This document shows positions 11,232 through 23,800 of a stretch of 64,000 nt of DNA, piece after piece (position 1 is the stretch's first letter; every line of letters starts with the position of its first letter). Source of the stretch: Bryum argenteum (Eukaryota > Streptophyta > Bryopsida > Bryales > Bryaceae); assembly GCA_037043015.1 (NCBI GenBank), contig CM073330.1:14774512-14838511 (forward strand). Direction: 5' to 3'. The translations under genes were made by a program, and so were the position numbers. Below the pieces are notes generated by a model, which did no database searches, was not told the DNA's origin, and saw only the letters and a program-made list of their open reading frames with translations.

Positions 11232-14042
11232 CGCGTCTCCTCCCCTTCTGCACCTTTCTCCTCAATCAGAACTCAAGCTGCTACACCCACACCACACCAC
11301 ACCAATTCCATCACTCTCTTGCTATAGACACGGTAACACGGTCAGAGCGCACCCAACATGATGTTACATGACTTCTGAAGATCAAAATCCTCTTCAGGTC
11401 ACTTTACACTGGTTAAACACAGGAAACGAAACCGCTTCAGATGTCAAGGTGCACAATATGTGTTATTTGCACTTAGATTCTTGTTCTGAACCCAGCGAAT
11501 TGTACAAATAAGCCAAAAGGGGCTCCTCTGTCTGTACAGATGGTTTCCGAAGCTTAGAGATGTAAACCGGTTGCTGTATGCATGCACTAATCCAGAACGA
11601 AAATGGTGCAAACATCATACTACTAGTACAATTGGGCATTCTGTCTGCAGATTTCGATCATCGAAACTGGGGCTACCTTGTTCTGGAGGAGAGCCTCCGT
11701 CGACTCCTCTGCGATTGAAAACGTTCTCGAGAGAGAGAGAGAGAAGTGGGGGTCCACTTACATAATAAAGCTAACGATGGAATAAAGAACTCAGAGTACG
11801 TCTCGCACTCCGAAGCTGCGTGTGCAGGTGCTGAGTGTTCCAATGAATTGTGCTGGCCTGATTATGTACTACTGTAGGCAGCAACCGGGTCTCACCTCAA
11901 ATCAGTGGAGGGAGGAATTTTAGTAATTCGATGCTTCGATAATCGATAAAAGAGCGTCGTCAGACTCGGTGATCTTCTGACAAAGTCATGCGCATATCAG
12001 CCAGAAGCTCATACACCTCCGGGGACGCTGCCCGCCTTCGAAATTTCCAGACCGACGCTTTTCACCTCTTGCTTGTAAGTAAAGTATTAGGGCCATTGCT
12101 TGACAAATCAAGCTTGCATCCAAGGTAAGTTCATATGCAAGATATGAAGTACTTATCAAAGTAAGTTCATACGCAATAAAAGTACTTTTGACTTTGCATC
12201 GAAAACAAGAGGAGATGAATCTCAATTGCATAATATGCATAGCTTTCTCAATAAACAAGGTACAAACTCGGGCACAGAAAAGCTAACTTGTAGTCATGTA
12301 AAAACTTTGTTCCTACTTTTCTCCACCAAGAGGTACTTGTGAATATATCCAATGAAATATTAACAATAAGAACCGGGCCCATAACGGGTACGACTGAAGT
12401 GTCAGTTCGTAATGCGAATGACTTGAAGGGGAAGTATATATTCAATGTAATACTTGGTTGGTTATCTATCTTGTGTAATAATCCTCTTAACTATTAGCTT
12501 ATCGATCCATTCATGACAACAACGGAACTATACAGCTTGTCATGTGGTGGAGGACAAGCAAGAACGGGTCGACTTAATTGTGTCATGATCGTATCATATT
12601 TCACAAATCAAACTCATACTTCTCACCTTTCATTGAAAACAAGAATCATCTTGATGAGGTGAGCTTTGATTGTACTTACACAACCTTTCGCAATAATGGT
12701 TCTCTACTTTTAATCTCACCAAAGAGGTATTTGTGGAGAGATATTCATTTTACAAGTTGTTGATAGGTATAAGATCTGAGTTAGCTTATTGATCCACCAC
12801 TGGCATCAGATGTGAGCTTTGTTCTTTGGTGTGCCAGGATAAGGAAAAGGAAGGGTCAACTGGAGAGCGCCGCCCGAGGTCAGTCATTAACGACGACGCT
12901 CGGAAGTGACGACCCACTCCGAGTTTATCTCACTCCCCGTTTTGTCTCGTTCGTGACAGAAGCTGCCTCGACCGAGTCCCGCAAGTTTCAGGACCAGATT
13001 CGCCCGGTGCAGTACATTACAGTACTCAGTCGCCGGCACAAGCTTCGAGGGCGGGGTGCTAGCCTAGCCTAGTTGAGCAGGGATTCACGAACATCATTCC
13101 CCCATCGGCACTTCGATCGAGACTCCACACCAGGACCCAGAGCATCAAAAACATCCTGTTCTTGGCTCTTGTGCATGCATGCAAAACAGCATCCGCGACT
13201 TGCCCAGCGAGAGCCCCAGATTCTCACTACTCTACTCTACTCTCCTCTCCTCTCCTCTCCCTTGTCGACTGGGACATTACTTAACTTACTGTACGATCGC
13301 GCATCAAATCTTCCGAGTGAATGATTCTTCATTCGATCTATGCTTATTTTTAGTATGTTCTGATCTCGGTGTGCTTATTTTAATCTTATCGTGGAATACA
13401 ATCTTTGTAGAGGAGGAGCTACAGTACGTGTTTTGCTTTGCTTTGCTTTACTACTCGAATGAAGAGTCACATTCTTCGATCTTCACGGCGTTCTAAGGAG
13501 GGCGAGAGAGGAATATGTTGATTGATTGTTTCAAGAAAAAATTATGAGGGATCTACAAGTTTGAACTTCTTCTTGTTCCAAAAAGTGGATTTTTAGTATT
13601 TTCTTGGAGGGAAGCATGCATGTCTTTTCTTGGGGTGAGGGTTAGTTTTGAGTGAATTTTATCCAATTTGGCTAGCGAGGGACCATTTTGAAAAAGCATA
13701 GTTGGAATGGCACAACATAGGACACACAAATGGAGGTTTGGGTGCCACTAGCAAATATTCCCGTAGAGAAGGTCCCAATTGAGATTTAATTTTTTTTAGT
13801 TTTTTTTTCCTTCAATCCGGAAAAATAGGTGTTAAACAAAATTAACTTGGAACCAGTAAATGACTTTAGTTCTTTGAGTATTATAGCAATTCTACAATAG
13901 TAATGTGAAGATTTGAGCATAGTGAAAAAAAGGATGGTATTATGATTGAACACTTAAGTTGGAAATTCATTTCACAAGAATTTTGAAATTCTAAACAATC
14001 ACATGCAGTGCGATGTATGAACATTGTGAACCTTACTCTTAT
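11232..14042. other. Upstream region of kaurene oxidase; no gene recognised
   Basis: Contains a GA microsatellite near 11725-11745 and a GC-richer stretch at about 12830-13310 that ends in a CTCTC-type tract near 13225-13262. Two degenerate direct copies of a segment resembling 'ctactttt..ccaccaagaggta' occur near 12314 and 12707, perhaps a retroelement remnant. Short frames at 12812-13072 and 13073-13324 have no recognisable domain. Confidence 0.45.
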
Positions 14043-14728
14043 TTAACCCCTAAACGCCCCAATCTATTTTTACCCAATAAACACATTATCAAAAAAAACA
14101 TCATAGATGGGAGTGAAGGTAAGTTATTTAGATCTCAATCGTACAATCTTGTAATATACTTAATATTGTAAGTTATGGGAGTTAACCCCTAATGATCCAA
14201 GAGGACCAAATCGGGCTTTTGTCATTTTGGGCAGCCTAGATGAATAGGTTAAAAGTAATATTTCTACATAAATTTTTTAATGTGTGCTCCCTATACTGCA
14301 AAGTGTATGTGGTAAAATTTGCAAAGCCAAATTCCAATTTTTAAATCTTCTACGACAATTCTTGGTTTGCGAGCCAAACTGGGGCAGTTTAAATTTAGTA
14401 TTTTTTTGAGATTTTTTTTTGGGAATATGTTCATGACCAAATCACTACTTAAGTTCCAAAGGGCCCCAAGTCACAAAGAGTACCAATTTTACAAGGGCAA
14501 CCTCTAAAATTGTCAAAAACAATCTCAACAATGCCCAAAAAAACTTCGTAGACAAACTTTGGATGTTATCATCTCTCAAACGGTAAACATCCAACAGTCA
14601 ATTTTTAAATCAGATACTGAAAATTGGCTTAGGTACAAGATCTTACGGTTGGAAGTTAAAAAAAAGAATAAAAAAATTGTTTCGCACCCTTCGAAGTGCA
14701 TAGAGGTAGAGATGTGGAGTTTTGAGGG

Positions 14729-14846
14729 TGATGCGGTCATACCAAGGCTACTACACCAGATCCCATCAAAACTCTGAAGTTAATCGCCTTTGGGCCGGAA
14801 TAGTACTGGGATGGGTGACCTCCCGGAAAGTCCCGCTGTTGCATCC
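14729..14846 (+). pseudogene. 5S rRNA-like module of the SINE
   Basis: Close match to plant 5S rRNA across its length: GCGGTCATACC at the 5' end, CCAGATCCCATCAAAACTC, then GAAGTTAATCGCC (box A region), GTACTGGGATGGGTGACC (box C region) and a 3' end at GCATCC followed by four T residues. Several differences from functional 5S and its position inside a target-site duplication argue for a SINE head rather than an rDNA unit. Confidence 0.8.
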
Positions 14847-15086
14847 ATTTTAAAAAGGCACCACAAGCTTTCGCTTGGTGGTTAGGGCTTAGGCCCCCAA
14901 TGAGGAGGTCATGGGTTCTATTCCCCATGCTGGCGTGGTGCTCACCACCTTAGTCCACCCAACTATTGTGGGGGGTCTTCGGACCTTGTTGTATGGGTAC
15001 CTCAGAGTCCTTTGGGGGGATACTATGTCAAGTATCTTCAAGGCACTAGTAACTAGGCTAGAAACTAGCGTAGTTATAGTGTCCAC

Positions 15087-15342
15087 AACCCCAATTCTGT
15101 TAAAATGGCACTATGCCATGTGCCATTTTGCCACACTGGATCTTACATTTGTGCTCATACAAAGTGGTGTATTCTGTAATATCACCATTTTTTTGTAATA
15201 TCACTTCTTTACATACATTGTCACTCATTTTCCCTAATATCACCTCAAAATTCTGCTATATCACATGGTTTTTGAACTGAAGTTTATAAAGTTGAAGTGT
15301 GCCATTTTACCGGAATAATGTCATTTTAACGGAATTGGGGTT
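15087..15342. mobile_element. 256-bp foldback element inside the SINE
   Basis: Inverted ends of 21 bases beginning AACCCCAATTCTGTTAAA on the left and AACCCCAATTCCGTTAAA in complement on the right, one mismatch. CCAC directly flanks both sides, a possible 4-bp duplication. The interior repeats the word GCCATTTT. It splits the SINE body between its tRNA-like head and its tail, so it is younger than the SINE. Confidence 0.6.
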
Positions 15343-15538
15343 CCACCCTCGAGAGGGGGAAAGTAGTATTGTTCCAATTTCCCCTTGTCCGGTGGCCATC
15401 GGGATATTAGCATTACGAACAGACACTTCATTCAGCCGGCCCCTTAGAAAGGGACCGGAGTTTCTATCTATCTTTCTATCTATCTGGAGTTTTGAGGTTT
15501 CAAGCTCCCAAAAACACACAAGGATCTTGTGGGGTTAG

Positions 15539-18325
15539 TTGTTGAATTATGAAGCCTCATATATTGCGAGATCGTGAGAAATTAGTACTCCAAAAAGATC
15601 ACGATATTTTATTATTTCCATTTGAAGTGAAAATTCTACCAATTGACTTATAGCATTGAAAAAAATCACCATTTAGGAAGTTGTTTACCTTTTTCTCAAT
15701 GACACCCTAGAACCGAAATAAAACTAGGAAAAAAATTTCTTTGCGTAAACAATAGCCTTGCAATGGTAAAAATTGCCTTATACTTTAAAACAGAAGAAAG
15801 GTCCAAAACTAGACTCTTTGCACTTAAATGCACGCCATTTATCCCTCACATCTTGGATGGATTTAAGGTTTCTACTACACAAACTAGATCCAAATTGGAA
15901 TCCACCCCAATAAACAAATTTGAAATCCAAGAGTGGACGAAGGAGAAAACAACTCCTCAAGAACCATGTTCATTTTTGTTATTTTAGTATAGCAACTTCA
16001 TTGCAAATCCAATACCATAATTATCGAAACAAAAAAAATTCCAACTACAAACTTGTTAACTTTTATCTCTGGATCAAGATTATCTAAAAAAAATCACAAA
16101 AAACAAAAAATGAATTTTACATAATTGGCTTGCAATAATAAAACATGTCGTATGATAAAAAAACTCTAAAACAAGAGTTGCCTTCACTTACAGGGATGCC
16201 ATTAACTCCTACTCTATTTTCACCGCACGAACGAGACTTGATTTGGGACCAAACTCAAGTGATTTGTCCAAAACGGACTCCAAATAAGGAAGTTTTGACT
16301 CTTCAAAGTTATCGCTTGCCATCCAAAACATCACCTTCTAGTATCAAGGGCATATATGGGTTAAAAGCAATTCAACAAGGCACTAAAATAACAAAAAAAA
16401 TGAAAATATTTGTAACAAACCAAGCTCCAAGACCAATCTATACTTTCCCAAAGCTTATATCACGTAAGAAAAATTCTATACTTTCCCAAGGCATATACAA
16501 TGTAAGAAATGATTGAACTCATTTTGAAAAGAAAATTTTCTTATATGAAAGCAAAGAATAAGATTCCTCATATGATTGATTTTGGTTTTTAGCATAGGTA
16601 CATAAAACATGAGACAAGCAACATGTTAAAACAATAAGAAAAAAGCATGGATGCCTTGAAAAACAATAATAATGAGCACTCTTTTAGGGACTAGAAAGAA
16701 AGAGTCGTTGGCCTAAAAGACAAAATCACCACCTCCTGAAATGGTGCCAAATATTCCACCTGAAATTTCCTTAATTTAACTATCATGGTATCTTAATCAG
16801 CCTATCATAGTACTTTTTAATTTGGCATCCATTAAAAAGAGGGGGATAATCCCCCTTTTATTCTTCCATTTTGATTCGCTCCTTCCTAACTACGATATCT
16901 TCATACTTTCCTATTTGTTAGAGGCTCATACATTGATTGTTCAAAAATAAAATAAATAATTGTGGGTTAGGAACATTCTTGCTATTTCCCATAGAGTTGA
17001 TTAGACCAAGTCAAGGTTTAATATTGGGAGTTTTTGTGCTTTAGGAAAAGATGCGGTTTCAATCTTATTAATTGGTGGGAAAAAAAGTTGGGAAGATGTA
17101 TGTTTTGTTCTTTACCCCTTAAGTTGTTTTAGTGGTGTAAAAGAACTTCCAAGTGATCCCTTTTGAAATCAACGTACAACATTTTCTTTGAACTTGAATT
17201 TGAGAATTTCAACTGTACAATCTAGCCAATTAGTCTACCTACCAAGTTTGATTGAATTTGACTGAAAGAAGTTTCATTCGCACTTTCATTTTGTAAAACC
17301 AACATTCCTTTTTCAAGTCAAAATGACCTAAATTGGGCTCTTTTTGACTATAGGGATAATGAGATACATCTAAAGTTACATCTTATTTAAGCATAAATGA
17401 AAAATCTCTCTTCTTCTTCTCCTTCTTCTTCTTTCTTTCTCTCTTTTCTTTTCTTTTCTTTTGTTTTATTTTTTATTTTTTATTTTTTTAGTAAATAATT
17501 AATTATTTGAAAAATTGTAAATCTCCAGATTTTTAACGGATACAAACTGAAATCTTTCAAAATTAAATCTGATTAAATGTCATCATTTTTTAAAGTTTTA
17601 TGTTTCTCAATTCTATATTTTTGAGATGTTTTGGGGTATAAAATATCAATAAAAAATAACCTCTAATCACACGGTGATGAAGTCTATACGTGAAGAATAA
17701 AAATCATTTTGTTTCCATAGAAGTGAAATTTGATAGAGGCTATACTAGTTTTCTCAAAGAACTTGGAAAGGTGAAAACCTGAGAATGCATACTATGTGCA
17801 ACCTCACAAGGCATCATCATTTTAGTCTCAAAGGGATCAAATGAATTGACAATTCAAGTAGAAGAACTTCCAACTTATCTTGAGCCATGTGAATAGAGTG
17901 TTTGTTTGACCTATCTTTGTCTGTATATGCATGCAAATCATAAAACTATGATGTGGCCATTACTTGTTATTTTTATTTATTACTAGTCAATCGTCACATC
18001 GAAATTAGAACTTTACAAATTGCCAAATCATAACATAAGGGGTTGTTTATACTATGAATCCTTGAGGTTAACCATCTCGGTCAAACCCAGCTTTGCTTGA
18101 AACAAGGGGATTGACCACATAGTTAAAGGTCACCAAAGCATGCCAAATATTTAATTTTTCAACTTGTTTTTAGTTAAATTCTGATTGAACATAAACTCAA
18201 TGGAGATCATTGTGCTCAAAATAATTGAGTGACTATTATTTATTTATTTTAGAAAAAAGGGAAGAAATGAGAAAGTAAGAGGAAGAGTGAATGATAACAA
18301 TATATCGTAATAAAGAAAACGCTTA
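15539..18325. other. Noncoding repeat-rich stretch
   Basis: About 15763-16350 is a diverged copy of a dispersed repeat that recurs at 26503-27122 and 62069-62708, with shared phrases such as TTGATTTGGGACC and AACCCAAGTGATTT-like text. A perfect small hairpin (AAAGAGGGGGAT / complement) lies near 16833-16860. A long pyrimidine tract spans about 17402-17487. No protein gene recognised. Confidence 0.5.
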
Positions 18326-18651
18326 TATGGTAAGGTGTCCTATAATGGCGCAATTTTCAGCACAAAAAAATCTACAGGAATGTTGCCAGTGCAAGCAATT
18401 TTTGTACATGGAGAAAATTAGTAGAAAACTAGAGCAAGTGGAATCATCATTTTTCGACTCTTCTACAGTAAGTAATGAATTTTTGAAGATGGAAATATAG
18501 GTGTTCCTAAAATGGTGCCCTAAAGTGACGCCCTATAATCTTTGCAGAGTGTACATGGTATTGTTGTATGGAGAAGCTATCATGTACGTGACAGTGAAGA
18601 TTACTAGGGCTCCATTTTCGGCACTGCGCCATTTTTGGCTGCTCTACCATA
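18326..18651. mobile_element. TA-flanked MITE, copy 1
   Basis: Begins TGGTAAGGTG and ends CTGCTCTACCA, imperfect inverted ends sharing TGGTA and AATGGCGCA, with TA on both borders (18326-18327 and 18650-18651). An inverted, highly similar copy lies at 30086-30409, also bordered by TA. The apparent protein frame shared by the two copies has no known domain and is most likely a by-product. Confidence 0.7.
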
Positions 18652-18984
18652 TCCCTCCTAGTCCAATTTCATCTCTAGCAGAAGTGCAATCACTGAATAC
18701 TGAAAACTTTCAATGTTCAGTCAGAATCAATCTTGCTGCGGAAAGATTGCATGCAACTTCCAATAAGATATTTGAGGCTGTAAGGCCTGCGTCACACATG
18801 TACTTCTGACGAATGTGGAACCTTACAGCATGCAACATTGAATCATGAAGATTCAAAGCTCGGCTTGCTTGTTGAGTCGTAGTACACGAGTACTGGTAAC
18901 ATATTTTAGCTTTCATTGTACTGAAACTCTCCTTTCTTGTGCATTCGGCATTCAAGAATGTCGGCGACGATTATAAATATATAT

Positions 18985-19300
18985 ACACAAGAAAAAGACT
19001 CGTACTTTCCAGTATCAAAGAAAATCTTGTAATTCCTGGCCACGAAAGAAGCCTTGTATTTTCCAATGACAAAGACAACCTTAGAATTCCCACGTACAAG
19101 AAAGTCATTGTACTTGCAAATCACGAAGAATACCTCGTACTTTCCAGTAACGAAGAAAACGTCGTAAGCCTTGGTTTCGAAGAAAACCTTGTAATCTCCA
19201 ATTACAAAGAAAACCTTGTAATCTCCAATTACAAAGAAAACCTTGTAATCTTTATTTACAAATAATACCTCCTGACTCCCAATTACGTAGAAAGCCTCGT
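18985..19300. repeat. 27-30-bp minisatellite
   Basis: About ten degenerate units around AAGAAAACCTTGTAATCTCC with AATTAC spacers. A related array stands at about 52320-52490 next to the second TM9SF copy. The long plus-strand frame across it is a repeat artefact. Confidence 0.75.
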
Positions 19301-19319
19301 AATCCCAATTGCAGTTCCT

Positions 19320-19690
19320 AATGATAGTTGCAATATGAGTAGCGTATAGAGGACGATAGTTGCAATTTCCAACTATACAGAGAGGACGACCGTTGCAGTT
19401 GCAATTTCCAACCGACGACAGTTGCAATTTTCGCTTGTATAGAGAACGACCGTTGCAGTTGCAATTTCCACATATATAGAGAACGACCATTGCAGTTGCA
19501 CTTTCCACCTATATAGAGAGCGGCCGTCGCAGTTGCAATTCCCACTTGTATAGAGAACGACCGTCGCAGTTGCAATTTCCACGTGTATAGAGAACGACCG
19601 TCGCAGTTGCAATTTCCACGTGTATAGAGAACGACCGTCGCGGTTGCAGTTTCCACCTATATAGAGAACAACAGTTGCAATTGCAATTCC
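19320..19690. repeat. 34-37-bp minisatellite
   Basis: About ten units built on GTTGCAATTTCCAC and TATAGAGAACGACCGTCG. The same family occurs at about 52500-52661 and 55768-56115, where one array is split by a Tc1 element. Several overlapping minus-strand frames here are artefacts of the repeat. Confidence 0.8.
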
Positions 19691-19981
19691 CTGACAAAAC
19701 AGGGATCGACCGAAAAGGCTGGGATTTATTGACTTAGAAAAAGACAATACCAATTCATAAAAAGGTAAGATTTGAATGATTTATAGAGAATGGCCAAAAT
19801 GACCGACGCAATTCCCAACAAAGAATTGGCCCACGTGAAATGCTAGTAGGATTACATATATGATGGATGAACTTCTTTTGATGAATGAACACCAAGTTCG
19901 TAGGTTGGTAGATTTGTATGTTGGTAGGTTGGTGGGTAGGAAGGATTGCCCAGTTCTCTATAAAAGTAAAGCATGAATCCA

Positions 19982-20108
19982 ATTACTACGCCAAGCATGC
20001 AAGCTATACTGCATATCCAGATCCGATTACTACGCCAAGCATGCAAGCTATACTGCATATCCAAATCCGATTACTACGCCAAGCACGCAAGCTATACTGC
20101 ATATCCAG
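19982..20108. repeat. 44-bp tandem repeat, about 2.9 units
   Basis: The phrase ATTACTACGCCAAGCATGC recurs at 19982, 20026 and about 20070. The homologous place next to the second TM9SF copy (about 56436-56475) has only one diverged unit, so the expansion is specific to this copy. Confidence 0.8.
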
Positions 20109-20469
20109 TTAACCCTTAAACGCCCATGGGGTCTGAAATGGGCAGCCCAAAATTAGATCACAGCATCTTTTGGACTTGAGCACCATAAATAGTGCACATT
20201 TTGAACATGGGCATCATGAATGAACCAATCAATGACGAGCTTGCAACCTCCTACAAGGTTATGTACAACCCCAACCTAACTACCACAATCCTTTCAAAGC
20301 ACAAAATCACTCATACAAATTGTGATTTGAACTGTAAAATTTCACTTTTTGAATGCATCACAAGAAGGTGACCAGGTTGACATTAAAATATAAGTGAAAA
20401 GTTTAGTACTACAGCGCAGATTCTGTTGGAAAAGAGCCCCTCAGGCTCTCTTGGGCGTTAAAGGGTTGA
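20109..20469. mobile_element. piggyBac-type MITE with an empty homologous site
   Basis: Left TTAA (20109-20112) then CCCTTAAACGCCCATG. Right end in complement CCCTTTAACGCCCAAG, followed by TTGA (20466-20469), a one-base decay of TTAA. The homologous locus at 56471-56490 reads TCCAGTTAACCCCAATAAAC with a single TTAA at 56476-56479 and no insert, which supports insertion at TTAA. Confidence 0.85.
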
Positions 20470-20833
20470 CTCCAATAAACTCACATTAGAAGCTGGGCCC
20501 AACAGGTGCTTGGGGCTTGACTACACCGAAGTACCAGAAAGCGAAAGAAAAAAGAAGAAATGGCAAGTCCATGTTATTGAAAAGTTGATAGATTACTCCT
20601 CCATTCCTTCACAAATGTTGTTAGTGCTTGCTACTGACTGACATTTACTCATGATCATCCTGTCTACTCTACCCTACCACATCACGGCTCCATCACAGCA
20701 CTCCAAAAAGGCGATGGCCTCGAAGCAAATTGCATTCTCTGACGCAGTACAAGATCCGTTCCCACTTCAGGCAATCAAATCGTGCTGTTGGAGCCCAGGA
20801 ATGTTGCTACTAAAATAATTGGGATCTTACAGC

Positions 20834-23800
20834 TTAGTCGCACTTGATGTTCCTGTATATCCGGCGCACAAACAACGACGAACCCAAATACCCCACAGCA
20901 CCTGCACATCTCACAACACGTTACTCAAAATTGCATATCAAAACGTACAACAGTAGCACTAATCATGGCAATTCTGTATACTTAATACAATATCATAGCA
21001 ATAAGGTGGAATCCTACCCCATCTGCCCAGCGTACACTTGCAGGTATTGAAGTTAGATTCTAGGTAGGTGAGGAGATCTGAAGTTGCATAACAAACAGAC
21101 GAACTCTGCATATGCTCGCATAATAGTAGTAGCACTGTTCTACTCAATATAGCATTGTAGCAATAATATGGTATCCACCCCACTTGCAGGTATTGTGGTT
21201 AGAATGTAAGTAGGTGAAGAGAAGATGGAAAGGTTGTGGATGAACTTGAGGTGGCTTACCGCAGAAAATGCCGAGACCGATACAGAACATGAGCGTGTAA
21301 CCGAAGTAGAAACTGATCTGGAAGAAGCCCGACATCTTGGTCTTCATGTAATAGTAGTAGATCGAGTAGAGGTACACGTAAAGCGCGGTGGAGGCCGCGG
21401 ACCAGAACGACGTCCATTGCCAGTGATAATTCTCAGCATTCAGCAAGAAGTACGTTGCCACAATCGTCACACACACCGTCACTATGGTCAGAATGATGAA
21501 CACCAGCAGCATGAATCCGTAGACGTAGTACACCTGCCACAGCCAGAAAAAACACCATCAAAACAAAAATATCAAACTCCCTGTATCATCATAACTCAAA
21601 GAAAGCCGAATCACTGCACTGCTTAAAATGCTGACTAATTAGTGTCCATGACACTATTTCTGAACGGTTGATATCTAAGCGAGTACCACGTAAAAAACTG
21701 TGAAAAATGGGACACTCATTGACAAAGTGGAGTACATTCATTTTTGCTCATTCAAAATGCTCGGAATGAACCTTCAACACTTAACCTAGACCCTAATCAT
21801 GTTTCTACAGTGAACTTTCCACAGTGTATTGGACGTGAGACACTAATTGCAGTCAGCACTGTAGTTTGAGTTCACTCGTGGAAGGAGAAGAGTGTTCCAG
21901 CAAAAGATGTGCACGGGTGCTTGCCTTGTATTGCCAGAAGGAGGTGAAAACGAAGTACATCTCGATGAAGATGCTTCCGAATGGCAGCAGTCCACCCAAC
22001 AGGGCTACCACCGAAGGTCTGAGGTACCACTTCTTGTCCGGAATGGGACGAGGGATGGTCTTCACTCTGCACGGGTTGTCAGGCTGCCCGCTCCAGTTTC
22101 GCCCCACCACCGTCCCGAACAATGCTAGTGGGAACGAAATGAAAGCCCAAATCACCAACACCACCACCATGGTGCCAAAAGGAATGGCGGCCAGAGAATG
22201 GTAGTAGATGGCCACGAAGTTCAACAAGAAGCCAATGCCGAAGCACAAGAATGGGAACAACGACGCCGTCAGCAGCATCGACTTCATCCAGTACTTTCCT
22301 GCACATCACAAAAAGAGCATCAGACTCCATACAAAGCACAATTTCTAATAACATGCTACACTTAACTAACTACAGACAAATCCAGACAGGATTTTCATTG
22401 TGCAATGTGCATTTAACCTAATTAGATCTACACATTGAAGCTTTGAGCAGCTGAATCTCCATACGATTTCTTGAAATCCTTTATGTTCAAAGATTTCCAT
22501 GGAGGACCCCCCCACAAGTTGGTTCTGGACTCTTAAAACTCCACAAGTAGTCCAATGAAGCATTGAAAGAATACCGTCATTGCGTGAGTAGAAGCCTCCG
22601 CTCACGTATCCAGCTATGAACGAGGTCAGCGCGTAGCATACGATGAATGCCGTCACAATAGCTCCACGCCTGCAACCACATGATCCAACACCAGCACCAA
22701 TCAAATTCCACGCTATATTATGCAATTAATATAGAGTACGTCTTCTAGCTATTGTAAAGCGCCAATTACACTTGCATGAGCTAGTACGACAAGAGCACTT
22801 TCAGCACGTATCAACAACGCCAAAAGTCGAGAGGAGCTCGATTCGGGTCGTTTTGACTCAAAACAGAACGGCTTTTCTTCCAAATGACGAAACTTTGACT
22901 CTAAGGATCCGTACTGTCAACTTAATGAACCTTGATGGGTAGACTAATTGGATAGTTTTACAACAAGATCCTACAGTTGAAATTCTCGAAACCGAGTTTT
23001 AAACAGAGTGCACATTGGATTTCCAAAGCATCATGTTGAGGTCGTTTTGAGCCACCCGACTTCGAAGGACAAACCAAGAGCGCGTACCCGACATAGAGCA
23101 TTCCGACGATGGACAAGAGGATGACAAGCAAGACCAGCATAGCGAGCTGGGCACCGGTCCCGACCAAGGCGGACAGGAGCACCAGATTGCGAGGGGCACG
23201 GAACACATCGCCATGCACCAGTTTCCATCCCGACTCCTCACTCACGTCCCTCTCCTGCACACCCCATCATTTTTCTAAGAATCATCCAACATCACTTGAA
23301 TTCAAACACGAAACATCATCATCGTCGTACTCACCAACGTCTCCAGGTCGTCCTCTTCGCGTGCGTACTTTGCGTAGTCGTTCCGGAGTGTTCGCATCAG
23401 AATCATTGATACCAACCCGGTTAGGAAGATTACCATCATGAAGGAGTTGAAAATGGAGAACCAGTGAATCTGCCATCACCCACCACATCCATCAATCTCC
23501 ACCTACAGCTAAACTATTTCAAGCAAAAACTCAGTATCGCTGGTACAAGCTCAAAACCTCGTAGTGTGAAAACCTCAACCTTGAACCTCTGAACACTCAC
23601 TGATCCCCACAGTACCTCGAAGTGAAGCAAAATCACTAGTAAAGAGGATATACACTGTTCACCACTGATTGACACGTAACTATCGTGACTTGTTGTAGTT
23701 CTGAGAAAAAGATAAGACTATGTTCACAAGATTGCCCCACTCTAAGCAGTATAGATGCTTTTATGCTCACCCAAAAAACAGTCACCAACATGAACAAAAC

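Larger units (their letters stand above)
14728..15485 (+). mobile_element. SINE with 5S-rRNA-like plus tRNA-like head
   Basis: Perfect 12-bp target duplications GGAGTTTTGAGG at 14716-14727 and 15486-15497 bracket the unit. From 5' to 3' it has a 5S-like module (about 14729-14846), a tRNA-like module with box A TCGCTTGGTGG (14871-14881) and box B GGTTCTATTCC (14914-14924), a body, an inserted foldback element (15087-15342), and a TCTA-type simple tail just before the right duplication. Without the insert it is about 500 bp. The precise duplication shows that the whole composite moved as one retroposed unit. A Cassandra-type LTR carrying 5S sequence is an alternative, but no LTR pair or primer site is seen. 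Confidence 0.7.
14192..15538. mobile_element. piggyBac-type MITE split by a SINE
   Basis: Left border TTAA at 14192-14195 followed by CCCCTAATGATCCAAGAG. The right end near 15519-15534 reads, in complement, CCCCACAAGATCCTTGTG and is followed by TTAG, a one-base decay of TTAA. The interior shares subterminal words with the 6.3-kb piggyBac element, such as the complement of CCAACCGTAAGATCTTG. Without the SINE (one 12-bp duplication included) it would be about 577 bp. Confidence 0.6.

Noticed and set aside
14043..14195. Separate 153-bp TTAA element starting CCCCTAAACGCCCC
   Set aside because: TTAA and a good left tip are present, but the presumed right end (TATGGGAG before TTAA) pairs poorly with it. 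It may be a solo or truncated end.
14729..14846. Functional 5S rRNA gene
   Set aside because: Several changes from the plant consensus, a tRNA-like module directly attached and a 12-bp target duplication around the whole point to a retroposed SINE.
18985..19690. Regular arrays that could suggest a CRISPR
   Set aside because: Units are tandem and degenerate without unique spacers, and the genome is eukaryotic.
18906..19753. Long overlapping ORFs rich in Cys/Asn/Tyr repeats on the minus strand and Asn/Glu repeats on the plus strand
   Set aside because: They are translations of 27-37-bp minisatellites whose unit length keeps a frame open; no independent evidence for a protein.
21225..22204. 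Plus-strand ORFs of 112-133 codons opposite TM9SF exons (repeated at 57235-58212)
   Set aside because: They are shadows of the GC-rich exons on the minus strand; the spliced minus-strand protein is a full TM9SF.
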